Assembly (NCBI GenBank): GCA_004173515.1
Contig: SECN01000033.1
Coordinates: 1-32,248, forward strand
DNA from: Myxococcaceae bacterium
GTDB lineage: Bacteria; Myxococcota; Myxococcia; Myxococcales; Myxococcaceae
Direction of reading: 5' to 3'
DNA: 32,248 bases
The stretch's first letter is position 1. Each line of letters begins with the position of its first letter. Position numbers and translations under genes: made by a program. The notes beneath the pieces were generated by a model. That model saw only the letters and a program-made list of their open reading frames with translations, did no database searches and was not told the DNA's origin. Shown piece after piece: positions 25,147 through 32,248 of this stretch.

Positions 25147-25509
25147 ATGTCCATGCGTCGTGCGTCGCCAGACGACCTGGAAGCGGCCTATGCGGAGGCC
25201 GCGGTCCGACAGGGACGGGCCTCCCTGGAAGATGATTTTCGCACCGCGAACGCACAGCAGAAGACGATCGTGGCTGTTCGTGGGGAGCTGCGGAGTCGTG
25301 GAGAAGAAGGTCAGGCTTCGCTCCTTCGGTTGTTGGGCCACCACGAACAAGATGTCCGGGTCTGGGCGGCCTCACATGTCCTGTCGTTCGCGCCAGCGCA
25401 GGCTGAAGAAGTGCTTGAGCGCGCATGTCAGGCGTCCCCCAGTCCCTCCCGACTCAATGCGGAGATGACGCTCCGGGAGTGGCGAGCAGGGCGATTGCCA
25501 GAGGATTGA
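25147..25509 (+). CDS. DUF2019-like immunity protein paired with the orphan toxin tip
   Basis: A 120-residue helical protein. HEAT-like helices (SLLRLLGHHEQDVRVWAASHVLSF in outline; AEEVLERAC; LNAEMTLREWRAG) match the pattern of the immunity protein at 16465, at modest overall similarity, with a longer N-terminus. The ATG at 25147 is six bases past the toxin stop; an in-frame TTG at 25138 would overlap that stop (TTGA) and is an alternative. The frame is intact although its toxin is broken, as expected if immunity against sibling toxins is still useful. A strong hairpin follows. Confidence 0.75.
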   Translation: MSMRRASPDDLEAAYAEAAVRQGRASLEDDFRTANAQQKTIVAVRGELRSRGEEGQASLLRLLGHHEQDVRVWAASHVLSFAPAQAEEVLERACQASPSPSRLNAEMTLREWRAGRLPED

Positions 25510-25559
25510 GCTGCTCGCACGGCTGCTTGAACCGCAGATGAGCTGGGGCCAGGGTGGGG

Positions 25560-25585
25560 CGGAATGCCCCGGATGGGGCATTCCG
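25560..25585 (+). terminator. Strong hairpin after the second immunity gene
   Basis: CGGAATGCCCC, loop GGAT, GGGGCATTCCG: an 11-bp perfect stem with a 4-base loop, 50 bases past the immunity stop and about 80 bases before mprF. No T-run follows. It should end the toxin/immunity transcript. Confidence 0.7.
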
Positions 25586-25664
25586 GGCTCCTCCCGGCCC
25601 CCGCGTCCGCCCGTGCGGTGGGTGGCACGCGGAGTGCTGTGTCTTGCTTCGGGAGACCGAGGCA

Positions 25665-28211
25665 ATGCCGAAGGCGCAACGAATCCTCACCACCGTGCTG
25701 CCCCTGCTGCTGCTGGGCGTGGCGGCGTATGTGCTTCACCGCGAGCTGTCTCATTTCCGGCGCGAGGATGTGACCGCGGGGCTTGGGGCCGTGACGACAG
25801 GACGCATCCTCCTGGCGCTGGCCCTCACCGTCGTGAACTACGTGGCCCTCACGCTGTACGACGTGCTGGCCCTGGGCCATGCGGGCCACCGGTTGCCGTA
25901 CTCCCGCGTGGGGTTCACGTCGTTCGTGGGGTATGCCTTCGGACACAACCTGGGCGCGTCGTTCCTGAGCGGTGGCTCGGTCCGCTACCGCCTCTACTCC
26001 TCCTTCGGACTCACCGCGCTGGACGTCGCGAAGGTGTCCGCGTTCAACGCCATCACCTTCTGGCTGGGATTGGCCGCCGTCACCGGCACGTCGTTGCTCG
26101 TCGAAGGCGGCGGGGGGGTGTTGTCCTTCTCACCCCTCCTGGCGCGCGGCCTGGGCGTGGCCCTGTGGCTGCTGCTCGCGGGCTACTTCGTCGCCTGCGC
26201 CGTCGTCCGCCGGCCCCTTCGCGTGCGCGGGCTGGAGTGGACCCTGCCGACCCCCGCCCGGGCCCTGGCGCAACTGGGGGTGTCGTGTGGGGACTGGGTG
26301 CTGGCGGCGTCGGTGCTGTGGGTGCTCCTGCCTTCGGACAGCGGGGTGTCGCTGCCGTCGCTCACCGCGTTGTTCGCGCTGGCGCAGCTCGCGGGCATCG
26401 CCAGCCAGGTGCCCGCGGGCCTGGGGGTCTTCGAGACGGTGATGCTGTCGGCGCTCACGCCCCGGGTCCCCGCGCCGCAGGTGGTGGGCGTGTTGCTCGT
26501 CTACCGGCTCGTCTACTACCTGGTGCCCTTCACCGTGGCGGCGCTGCTGCTCGCGGGGCATGAGCTGCTCCAGCGCCGTCACCACCTCACGCGGCTGGCG
26601 AAGGTGGTGCACAGCTCGTTCGCTCCCGTGGTGCCGTGGGCCGCGTCGGCGGTCGCCTTCGTCGCGGGCGCGGTGCTGCTCTTCTCCGGAGCGACCCCGG
26701 CGGAGACGGAGCGGCTGGCGGTGCTGCGCAGGCTGGTGCCGCTGTCGCTCCTGGAGGTGTCGCACCTGCTGGGCAGCCTAGTGGGGTTGGCGCTGCTGCT
26801 GCTCGCGCGCGGACTCCAGCGGCGGCTGGACGCGGCCTATGTGCTGACGCAGGTGCTGCTGGTGGCCGGCGCCGTGTTCTCCGTGGTGAAGGGCGTGGAC
26901 TACGAGGAGGCGTCGCTGCTGCTCGTCCTGGCCGCGGCACTGGCGCCGTTCCATCAACAGTTCTACCGACACACCTCGCTCTTCGCGGAGGCCTTCAGCC
27001 CCGGGTGGCTGCTGGCCGCCGTGGCGGTGGTGGGCGCGTCGGTGTGGCTGGGGTTCTTCTCCTACCGCCACGTCGACTACAGCCATGACCTCTGGTGGCG
27101 CTTCACCTTCTCCGGCGACGCGCCGCGCTTTCTTCGCGCCAGCGTGGGCGTGCTGGGCGCGACGGCCGTCGTCGGACTGGCCGCGCTGCTGCGCCCCGCC
27201 GGGCCCCGGATGCATCCCCCCACGGGAGAGGAGCTCCAGCGCGTGCGCCCCCTGGTGGCGAGCGCGTCCGAGTCCATGGCCTCGCTGGCCCTGGTGGGCG
27301 ACAAGTCCCTGATGCTCAACGACGAGGGCTCCGCGTTCCTCATGTATGGCGTGTCCGGCCGCGCGTGGGTGTCCATGGGCGATCCTGTGGGGCCCGACGA
27401 AGCCGCGACGGAGCTGGCGTGGCGCTTCCGCGAGCTGGCGGACCGTCACCACGGTTGGGCGTGCTTCTACCAGGTGGGCCCGGCCGCGCTGCCGCGCTAC
27501 CTGGACCTGGGGCTGACGCTGCTCAAGCTGGGCGAGGAGGCCACGGTGCCGCTCGCGGACTTCTGCCTGGAGGGCCCGGAGCGCCGGGGCCTGCGCCACG
27601 GCGTGCGCCGGATGGAGCGTGAGGGATGGACCTTCGAGGTGAAGCCTCGCGAGGCCGTTCCCGGACTGATGCCCGGGCTCCAGGCCATCTCCGACGCGTG
27701 GCTCGCGGAGAAGAACACGCGCGAGAAGGGCTTCAGCCTGGGCTGGTTCTCCCCGCGCTATCTGGAGCAGGGCCCCGTGGCCGTGGTGTTCAAGGACGGC
27801 GTGCTCACCGGCTTCGCCAACGTGTGGGCCCCGGACACGAAGGAGGAGCTGAGCGTGGACCTCATGCGCTACCTGCCGGGCAGCCCGCATGGCGCCATGG
27901 ACTACCTCTTCACGTCGTTGATGCTGTGGGGCCGCGAGCACGGCTTCCGCCGCTTCAACCTGGGCATGGCGCCCTTCAGCGGCTTCGAGGAGCGCACGCT
28001 CGCGCCGATATGGAACCGGCTGGGCGCGCTCGTCTTCCGGCACGGCGAGCACTTCTACAACTTCCAGGGACTGCGCCAGTACAAGGAGAAGTTCCGGCCG
28101 GACTGGTCGCCGCGCTACCTGGCCTCGCCAGGAGGACTGGCGCTTCCCGGCGTGCTCACGGGCGTGGCGTCGCTGGTGTCTCGCGGGCTGGGTGGGGTGG
28201 TGGCGCGATGA
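25665..28211 (+). CDS. mprF: Lysylphosphatidylglycerol synthase/flippase MprF
   Basis: An 848-residue protein with the full MprF layout. The first part (about 1-330) is the flippase domain with many transmembrane helices (FVGYAFGHNLGASFLSGGSVRYRLYSSFGLT in outline is the family signature; SQVPAGLGVFETVML). A second membrane block (about 335-530) follows, then the cytoplasmic GNAT-fold synthase (DUF2156, about 545-825): GDKSLMLNDEGSAFLMYG, WVSMGDPVGP, KNTREKGFSLGWFSPRYL, LMRYLPGSPHGAMDYLF and NLGMAPFSGFEE. It transfers Lys from lysyl-tRNA to phosphatidylglycerol and flips the product, lowering surface negative charge against cationic peptides. The start is the ATG after GGGAGA/GAGG. It overlaps acvB by four bases. 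Confidence 0.95.
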   Translation: MPKAQRILTTVLPLLLLGVAAYVLHRELSHFRREDVTAGLGAVTTGRILLALALTVVNYVALTLYDVLALGHAGHRLPYSRVGFTSFVGYAFGHNLGASFLSGGSVRYRLYSSFGLTALDVAKVSAFNAITFWLGLAAVTGTSLLVEGGGGVLSFSPLLARGLGVALWLLLAGYFVACAVVRRPLRVRGLEWTLPTPARALAQLGVSCGDWVLAASVLWVLLPSDSGVSLPSLTALFALAQLAGIASQVPAGLGVFETVMLSALTPRVPAPQVVGVLLVYRLVYYLVPFTVAALLLAGHELLQRRHHLTRLAKVVHSSFAPVVPWAASAVAFVAGAVLLFSGATPAETERLAVLRRLVPLSLLEVSHLLGSLVGLALLLLARGLQRRLDAAYVLTQVLLVAGAVFSVVKGVDYEEASLLLVLAAALAPFHQQFYRHTSLFAEAFSPGWLLAAVAVVGASVWLGFFSYRHVDYSHDLWWRFTFSGDAPRFLRASVGVLGATAVVGLAALLRPAGPRMHPPTGEELQRVRPLVASASESMASLALVGDKSLMLNDEGSAFLMYGVSGRAWVSMGDPVGPDEAATELAWRFRELADRHHGWACFYQVGPAALPRYLDLGLTLLKLGEEATVPLADFCLEGPERRGLRHGVRRMEREGWTFEVKPREAVPGLMPGLQAISDAWLAEKNTREKGFSLGWFSPRYLEQGPVAVVFKDGVLTGFANVWAPDTKEELSVDLMRYLPGSPHGAMDYLFTSLMLWGREHGFRRFNLGMAPFSGFEERTLAPIWNRLGALVFRHGEHFYNFQGLRQYKEKFRPDWSPRYLASPGGLALPGVLTGVASLVSRGLGGVVAR

Positions 28212-29764
28212 AACAGCGCGCGGGCTGGTTCGTGGTGGGCGCGGTGCTGGTGTTGTCCTTCGCGCTCGTTCCGTGGTCCCGCACCTGCGCCGCGCCGGAA
28301 GGGGTGGAGTCGCCACGCTCCGACAAGGCAAGGGTGGCCACCACCGCTCCGGCACCCGCGGCGCCGCGCGTGGAGACCTTGCATCCCGGTGGTCGCTTCG
28401 GTCACGTCACGGTGGTGACGCCTGTCGGGCCTCCCACGACGGTGGCGCTGGTGCTGGCGGAGGGGCCCGCGGATCAGGGCCGGGGCGCGGAGCTGGCCCT
28501 GACGCTGGCCTCGCATGGCGCGCTGGTGCTCGCGGTGGATGCGAACGCGTACCTGCGCGCCTTGGAGAAGGGCAAACGCTGCGCGTATCCCGCCGGCGAC
28601 CTGGAGGTGCTCAGCCAGGGCTACCAACAACACGCGAAGCTGCCCGAGTACCTGCACCCCATCCTCGTCGGCGACGGCACGGGCGCGGCGCTGGCCTACG
28701 CCGCGCTGGCCCAGGCCCCTCCGGGGACGTTCCGGGGCGCGGTGAGCGTGGACTTCACCCCGGAGCTGGCGACGTCCGCGGCCTTCTGTCCGGGCTCGGG
28801 CCTCGTGCGCTCGCGCTCGGACAAAGGCACCCACGAAAGGCTTTCCCCGGCGCGGGTGCTGAAGGAGCCCTGGGTGCTGCTCGTCGCGGACCATGATGCC
28901 GCCCACCGTGCGAAGGCCGCGAACGACTTCACCCGCGCGCTCAAGTCCGGGCGCGTGGTGACGGTGCCCGGCCCCGGTCTGCGCCGCATGCCCGTGTCTT
29001 CATGGCAGGGCCCGCTGCTGGCCGCCCATGCCGCCGCGGGCGTGCCGCTCGCCGCCGAGCAGCTTCCCGCCGTGGCCGCGCACCCCGTCGCGGACGCGGG
29101 CCCCGGCGCGCCCGTGGGGGACGCGTCCGTGGAGGGGCTGCCGCTGGTGGAGGTCCCGTCGATGGTCGACGCCCAGGGTGACACGCTGGCGCTCATCGTC
29201 ACCGGCGATGGCGGCTGGGCGAGCCTGGACCAGTCCGTGTCCGAATCGCTGGCCGCGAAGGGAATCCCGGTCGTGGGGTTCAACTCGCTGCGCTACTTCT
29301 GGAAGCGCCGCACGCCGGAGGAGACGTCCGCGGACGTGGCCCGCGTGCTGCGGCACTTCCTGGTGACCTGGGGCAAGAAGCGCGTGGTGCTGTTGGGCTA
29401 CTCGCGCGGCGCGGACGTGGTGCCGGCCATCGCCTCGCGTCTTCCGGAGGACCTGCGCGGCCGGCTGCGGCTGCTCGCGCTGTTCGCGCCCGGCAAGGAG
29501 GCGGAGTTCGAGGTGCACGTGACGGACCTCTTTGGCGGCAAGGGTCGGCCCACGCACCCGGTGCTCCCGGACGTGCAGGCCCTGAAGGGGACGCCGGTGC
29601 TCTGCCTCTACGGCGACGAGGAGCTGGCCGACAGCCTCTGTCCGTCCCTCGCGGACGTGCCCGGCGCCCGGGCGGAAATGCTCAAGGGCGGACACCACTT
29701 CGACGGGGACTACGCGAGCATCGCGCGCCGGGTGCTGGGGGCGCTCGGTATGGCTTCTCCCTGA
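28208..29764 (+). CDS. acvB: AcvB/VirJ-family lysylphosphatidylglycerol hydrolase
   Basis: A 518-residue periplasmic protein that overlaps mprF by ATGA. An N-terminal signal or anchor (AGWFVVGAVLVLSFALVPWS) is followed by a first alpha/beta-hydrolase-like half (about 55-300) without a clear serine motif, a linker, and the VirJ domain (about 326-515): VTGDGGWASLD, nucleophile elbow LLGYSRGADVVP (Ser399), acid in LYGDEELAD (about 470) and His in GGHHFDGDY (496/497). In Agrobacterium, AcvB hydrolyses lysylphosphatidylglycerol made by the MprF homologue LpiA. Placement directly after mprF supports the same role here: resetting the lipid level on the outer side of the inner membrane. Confidence 0.9.
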   Translation: MKQRAGWFVVGAVLVLSFALVPWSRTCAAPEGVESPRSDKARVATTAPAPAAPRVETLHPGGRFGHVTVVTPVGPPTTVALVLAEGPADQGRGAELALTLASHGALVLAVDANAYLRALEKGKRCAYPAGDLEVLSQGYQQHAKLPEYLHPILVGDGTGAALAYAALAQAPPGTFRGAVSVDFTPELATSAAFCPGSGLVRSRSDKGTHERLSPARVLKEPWVLLVADHDAAHRAKAANDFTRALKSGRVVTVPGPGLRRMPVSSWQGPLLAAHAAAGVPLAAEQLPAVAAHPVADAGPGAPVGDASVEGLPLVEVPSMVDAQGDTLALIVTGDGGWASLDQSVSESLAAKGIPVVGFNSLRYFWKRRTPEETSADVARVLRHFLVTWGKKRVVLLGYSRGADVVPAIASRLPEDLRGRLRLLALFAPGKEAEFEVHVTDLFGGKGRPTHPVLPDVQALKGTPVLCLYGDEELADSLCPSLADVPGARAEMLKGGHHFDGDYASIARRVLGALGMASP

Positions 29765-29827
29765 TGCTCCCGGGTCGCAGACGTCCGTCGGGTGCAGGAC
29801 GGGTGTCTGTCTTTGGCGGGGGCCTCA

Positions 29828-29856
29828 TTGACTTGCATCGGTTGAACCTCTACTTC
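29828..29856 (+). promoter_or_regulatory. Possible sigma-70-type promoter for the carboxylesterase
   Basis: TTGACT, a 17-base spacer and TACTTC lie about 45 bases before the gene start. The -35 box is good; the -10 box is weak (no final T). Position and spacing support it, nothing more. Confidence 0.3.
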
Positions 29857-29900
29857 GCATCCGCCCGTTCCTGGTGAGCGGGCCATTGGGGGGTTCAAAC

Positions 29901-31451
29901 ATGGTCAAACAGTCCGCACCCGTCGTCAGCACCGTCGAAGGGCAGCTTCGTGGCATCGCGGAAGAGGGTGTGTTTGCCTACAAGGGCATTCCCTACGCCC
30001 AGCCTCCCGTGGGGGACCTGCGCTGGCGCGCCCCCAAGGCCGTCGTCCCCTGGAAGAACATCCGTGAGGCGACTGCCTTTGGCAATGCCTCGCTCCAGTC
30101 GCGCGAGGCCTGCATCGACGGCGGCGGTGGCGACCCGGGTCCCATCAGCGAGGACTGCCTCTACCTCAATGTCTGGACGCCCCGCGTGGAGGCCCAGGCG
30201 AAGCTTCCCGTCATCGTGTGGATCCACGGCGGTGCGTACGTCATCGGCTCCGGAGGCCTGCCTCCGTACGACGGCGTGCCGCTGGCCTCCCGGGATGCGG
30301 TCTTCGTCACGTTCAACTACCGCCTGGGCCACCTGGGCTTCTTCGCCCATCCCGCGCTGGAGGCGGAGCGCAAGCAGGGCCCGGCGAACTTCGGCCTGTT
30401 GGATCAGCTCGCCGCGCTCCAGTGGGTGAACCGCAACATCGAGCGCTTCGGCGGCGACCCCAGCCGCGTCACCCTGGTGGGCCAGTCCGCCGGCGGCAAG
30501 AGCGTGCTGTCGCTGTTCTGCATGGAGCAGGCGCGCCCGTACTTCCACCGGGGCGTGGCGCTCAGCGTGTACGGGCTGGACGAGGTCCCCCTGGAGCAGG
30601 CGCTCCTGAGGGGTGAGGCCCTGACGCGCGGCATGGGCGTCCCGGACGCGGAGGCGACGCCCGCGCGGCTGCGAGCGCTGCCCGCGGAGGCGTTCTGGAA
30701 GCAGCCCGCGGAGACGTCCACCGCGCCCGTGGCCATCTCCGGGGACTCCGTGCTGCCGCTGTCCATCCTGGCCACGTTCCAGGCGGAGCAGCAGGCGCGC
30801 GTGCCCCTCATCCTGGGCAGCACCAACGACGACGTCAGCGTGATGGAGGCCTTCGGCCGCGACCCCATGGAGATCCTCCTGGCCCTGCGCGAGAAGGGCG
30901 TCCCCATCAAGCTGCTCTACCCGGGCGTGAACGACGACGTGGAGCTGGCGCGCCAGGTGTGCCGCGACATCCTCTTCACCCTCATCCCCCGGCAGATCGC
31001 GGATCTGCACTCGAAGGCGTCGCACGCGTGGCGCTGCTACTTCGAATACACCGCCACCGGGCTGCGCCCCGAGCGGCCCCACGGCGTGGGTCACGGCGAG
31101 GAGATTGTGTACTACCTCGACACGGCGGCCCGGTGCCCTCCCACGGAGGCCATCATCAGCGAGGAGGACCGCTCCTACGCCCGCAAGGTGAGTGGCTGGA
31201 TCGTGGACTTCGCCAGGACGGGGGCGCCCGCGCCCGCCAGTGAGTGGCCTCGCCACGAGAAGGGCAGTGACTTCCTGATGCGCGCGCAGCAGCCGCCGAA
31301 GGTGGAGGAGAACTTCATGCTGCTGCGGCTCAACGCCTTCCTGCTGGCGAGCTCCATCATCAACGGAGCCGATGCCGCGCCCGCCACCCAGCGCACCGCC
31401 CGGTCCGCGACCGAGCCCCGGGGCTCCCGGCCCGTGGGCACGCGTCCGTAG
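29901..31451 (+). CDS. Type-B carboxylesterase/lipase
   Basis: A 516-residue enzyme of normal family length. N-terminal signature: GVFAYKGIPYAQPPVGDLRW (25-43 in part), then SEDCLYLNVW (83-92), oxyanion hole HGGAY (109-113) and nucleophile elbow VGQSAGG (Ser196; most relatives have GESAGG). The acid is probably in STNDDVSVMEAF (about 315) and the His in HGVGHGEEIVYY (about 400). No signal peptide is seen, so it is probably cytoplasmic; it hydrolyses carboxylic esters, the physiological one being unknown. The ATG after the G-run is preferred to an upstream GTG in the same frame. The last 30 residues are a Pro/Arg/Thr-rich tail. Confidence 0.92.
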   Translation: MVKQSAPVVSTVEGQLRGIAEEGVFAYKGIPYAQPPVGDLRWRAPKAVVPWKNIREATAFGNASLQSREACIDGGGGDPGPISEDCLYLNVWTPRVEAQAKLPVIVWIHGGAYVIGSGGLPPYDGVPLASRDAVFVTFNYRLGHLGFFAHPALEAERKQGPANFGLLDQLAALQWVNRNIERFGGDPSRVTLVGQSAGGKSVLSLFCMEQARPYFHRGVALSVYGLDEVPLEQALLRGEALTRGMGVPDAEATPARLRALPAEAFWKQPAETSTAPVAISGDSVLPLSILATFQAEQQARVPLILGSTNDDVSVMEAFGRDPMEILLALREKGVPIKLLYPGVNDDVELARQVCRDILFTLIPRQIADLHSKASHAWRCYFEYTATGLRPERPHGVGHGEEIVYYLDTAARCPPTEAIISEEDRSYARKVSGWIVDFARTGAPAPASEWPRHEKGSDFLMRAQQPPKVEENFMLLRLNAFLLASSIINGADAAPATQRTARSATEPRGSRPVGTRP

Positions 31452-31466
31452 TCACGACAGGGGGGG

Positions 31467-31490
31467 CCGGGGCGCGAAGGTGCGCCCGGG
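31467..31490. terminator. Hairpin between convergent genes
   Basis: CCGGGGCGC (31467-31475) and GCGCCCGGG (31482-31490) pair at eight of nine positions around a 6-base loop, between the esterase stop and the stop of the opposite-strand lipoprotein gene. It could serve both directions. Confidence 0.5.
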
Positions 31491-31501
31491 CCCGCCCGGG
31501 C

Positions 31502-32002
31502 CTACGTGCTGAAGAGCACCAGCACGAAGGTGTTGGATTGCGGCAGGTGGAACACCGTGCCCTGGCGCAGCGAGCCCTTGAAGAAGGGCGTCGCCTCATA
31601 CGCGGTGGCCTGCTTCAGCGCGGTCCGGGTGGCTTCCGGCAACCAGCCGCCGTCGTCCACCTTCACCGTCAGCCGCGTGGCCTTCAGCGTGGGCAGGAGC
31701 GCCTGGGCGTCCGCGGCCGGGTACTCCAGCACCGCGATGAGCTGCGAGTCGCTGGGCCCCAGCCCGCCCTGGATGCCGCGCAGGGACTTGCGCCACTGCA
31801 CCGCCTGGGGGCGGCGCGGCAGCGTGACGTTCTTCTCCAACGTCTCCAGGTCCGTCCCCGTCCTCGCGGCCGGTGCGGCCGTTTCCGTCGTCATGGATGC
31901 ACTCCCGGCAGCGGGCTTGTCACAAGCGAGCGAAACACACCCCAGCATCAGGGTGGAAGCGAGCGCGCGTCTAGCGGCCGCCGATGGGACGCGACACCGC
32001 AT
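31502..32002 (-). CDS. Lipoprotein of unknown function
   Basis: A 166-residue exported protein with a positively charged start (MRCRVPSAAARRALAS), a short hydrophobic core and two candidate lipobox cysteines (Cys22 in LMLGC, Cys27 in SLAC). The mature part has an alpha/beta look (LIAVLEYPAADAQALLPTLK; LTVKVDDGGWLPEATRTAL; NTFVLVLFST at the end). I do not recognise a family. The ATG has GGGGAG nine bases upstream, and the gene starts 32 bases inside the end of the preceding minus-strand gene, so the two are probably co-transcribed. Confidence 0.75.
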   Translation of the reverse strand: MRCRVPSAAARRALASTLMLGCVSLACDKPAAGSASMTTETAAPAARTGTDLETLEKNVTLPRRPQAVQWRKSLRGIQGGLGPSDSQLIAVLEYPAADAQALLPTLKATRLTVKVDDGGWLPEATRTALKQATAYEATPFFKGSLRQGTVFHLPQSNTFVLVLFST

Positions 32003-32248
32003 TCTCGGGGCTCCCCTGGGTCCAGGTCACATGACGCTGGAGTTCGGCGCGGTTGGTGTACTGGTGGCCCAGGCCGGTCTGCTCGAAGCGGCCGTTGGCC
32101 GCGTCCGGCGCGCCGGTGGCGATGTCCTGCTGGCCCGGGTTGAAGTTGTAGCGGTCCTCCGCGTGCAGCGTCATGTCCATCTCGAAGCGCGGCTTGCCGC
32201 CCGGCTGCTCCGGCGGATAGACGGTGACGGTGGCGCTGTTCCAGATGG
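31971..32248 (-). CDS. Hypothetical protein, 3' part (runs off the window)
   Basis: The frame is open to the right edge, so only the last 91 or so residues are visible (IWNSATVTVYPPEQPGGKP near the edge; RYNFNPGQQDIATGAPDAANG; LGHQYTNRAELQRHVTWTQG near the end). The composition is that of a normal coding region, and the F-N-P-G-x-x-D-I-A-T-G-x-P-D block looks like a conserved motif, but I cannot name the family. The stop lies inside the start region of the lipoprotein gene. Internal ATG codons exist, but the real start is outside. Confidence 0.7.
   Translation of the reverse strand, partial: IWNSATVTVYPPEQPGGKPRFEMDMTLHAEDRYNFNPGQQDIATGAPDAANGRFEQTGLGHQYTNRAELQRHVTWTQGSPENAVSRPIGGR

Noticed and set aside
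26778..28355. 525-codon minus-strand open frame opposite mprF
   Set aside because: Composition of an antisense shadow; mprF motifs are complete on the plus strand.

Overview
The window is GC-rich (about 70% across most genes), with strong third-position G/C bias, many lipoproteins, an orphan chemoreceptor, an ECF sigma circuit, and lipoprotein toxin/immunity genes resembling the SitA type used in outer-membrane exchange. Together these point to a myxobacterium, most likely of the Corallococcus/Myxococcus group. No rRNA, tRNA or CRISPR array is visible.

Left end (1-4354) is a mobile-element patch. It holds the 3' part of an IS3 orfA that runs in from outside, an intact IS30-family element, a membrane-anchored SF1 (UvrD/Rep-like) helicase, and a 692-bp internally deleted IS630-family element. 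The IS630 remnant sits exactly in a CTAG where the helicase and the next, convergent gene both end, and it leaves both proteins unchanged.

From 9283 leftward to 4352 runs the most interesting unit: an ECF sigma factor, a membrane anti-sigma factor, a lipoprotein combining a caspase-type protease with an EF-hand loop, a PEGA-like segment and an outer-membrane-barrel-like tail, a Cys-rich lipoprotein, and probably a DUF4382 lipoprotein. The first four genes overlap or nearly touch, so they are probably one regulatory and envelope circuit.

From 9418 to 14736, all on the minus strand, is redox and housekeeping content: an OsmC-type peroxidase, a sorbosone-dehydrogenase-like lipoprotein, a zinc alcohol dehydrogenase with an SRPBCC membrane protein, and a flavin monooxygenase.

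From 14750 to 16866 a SitA-like lipoprotein toxin with a WHH/HNH-type nuclease tip and its DUF2019-like immunity gene lie between two related direct repeats of about 36 bp. About 8 kb further on (23841-25509) is a decayed relative: a toxin tip without its N-terminus and with a frameshift, its own immunity gene, and, directly upstream, a low-GC unknown gene and a possible truncated immunity start.

Between and after these lie a Cys-rich lipoprotein, a Tat-exported SDR oxidoreductase, a 34-residue Lys-rich protein, a small gene broken by an in-frame TGA, a HlyIII-family membrane protein, a DISM-type chemoreceptor, an alpha/beta hydrolase, an mprF-acvB pair for lysyl-phosphatidylglycerol metabolism, a type-B carboxylesterase, and two minus-strand genes at the right edge, the last cut by the window.
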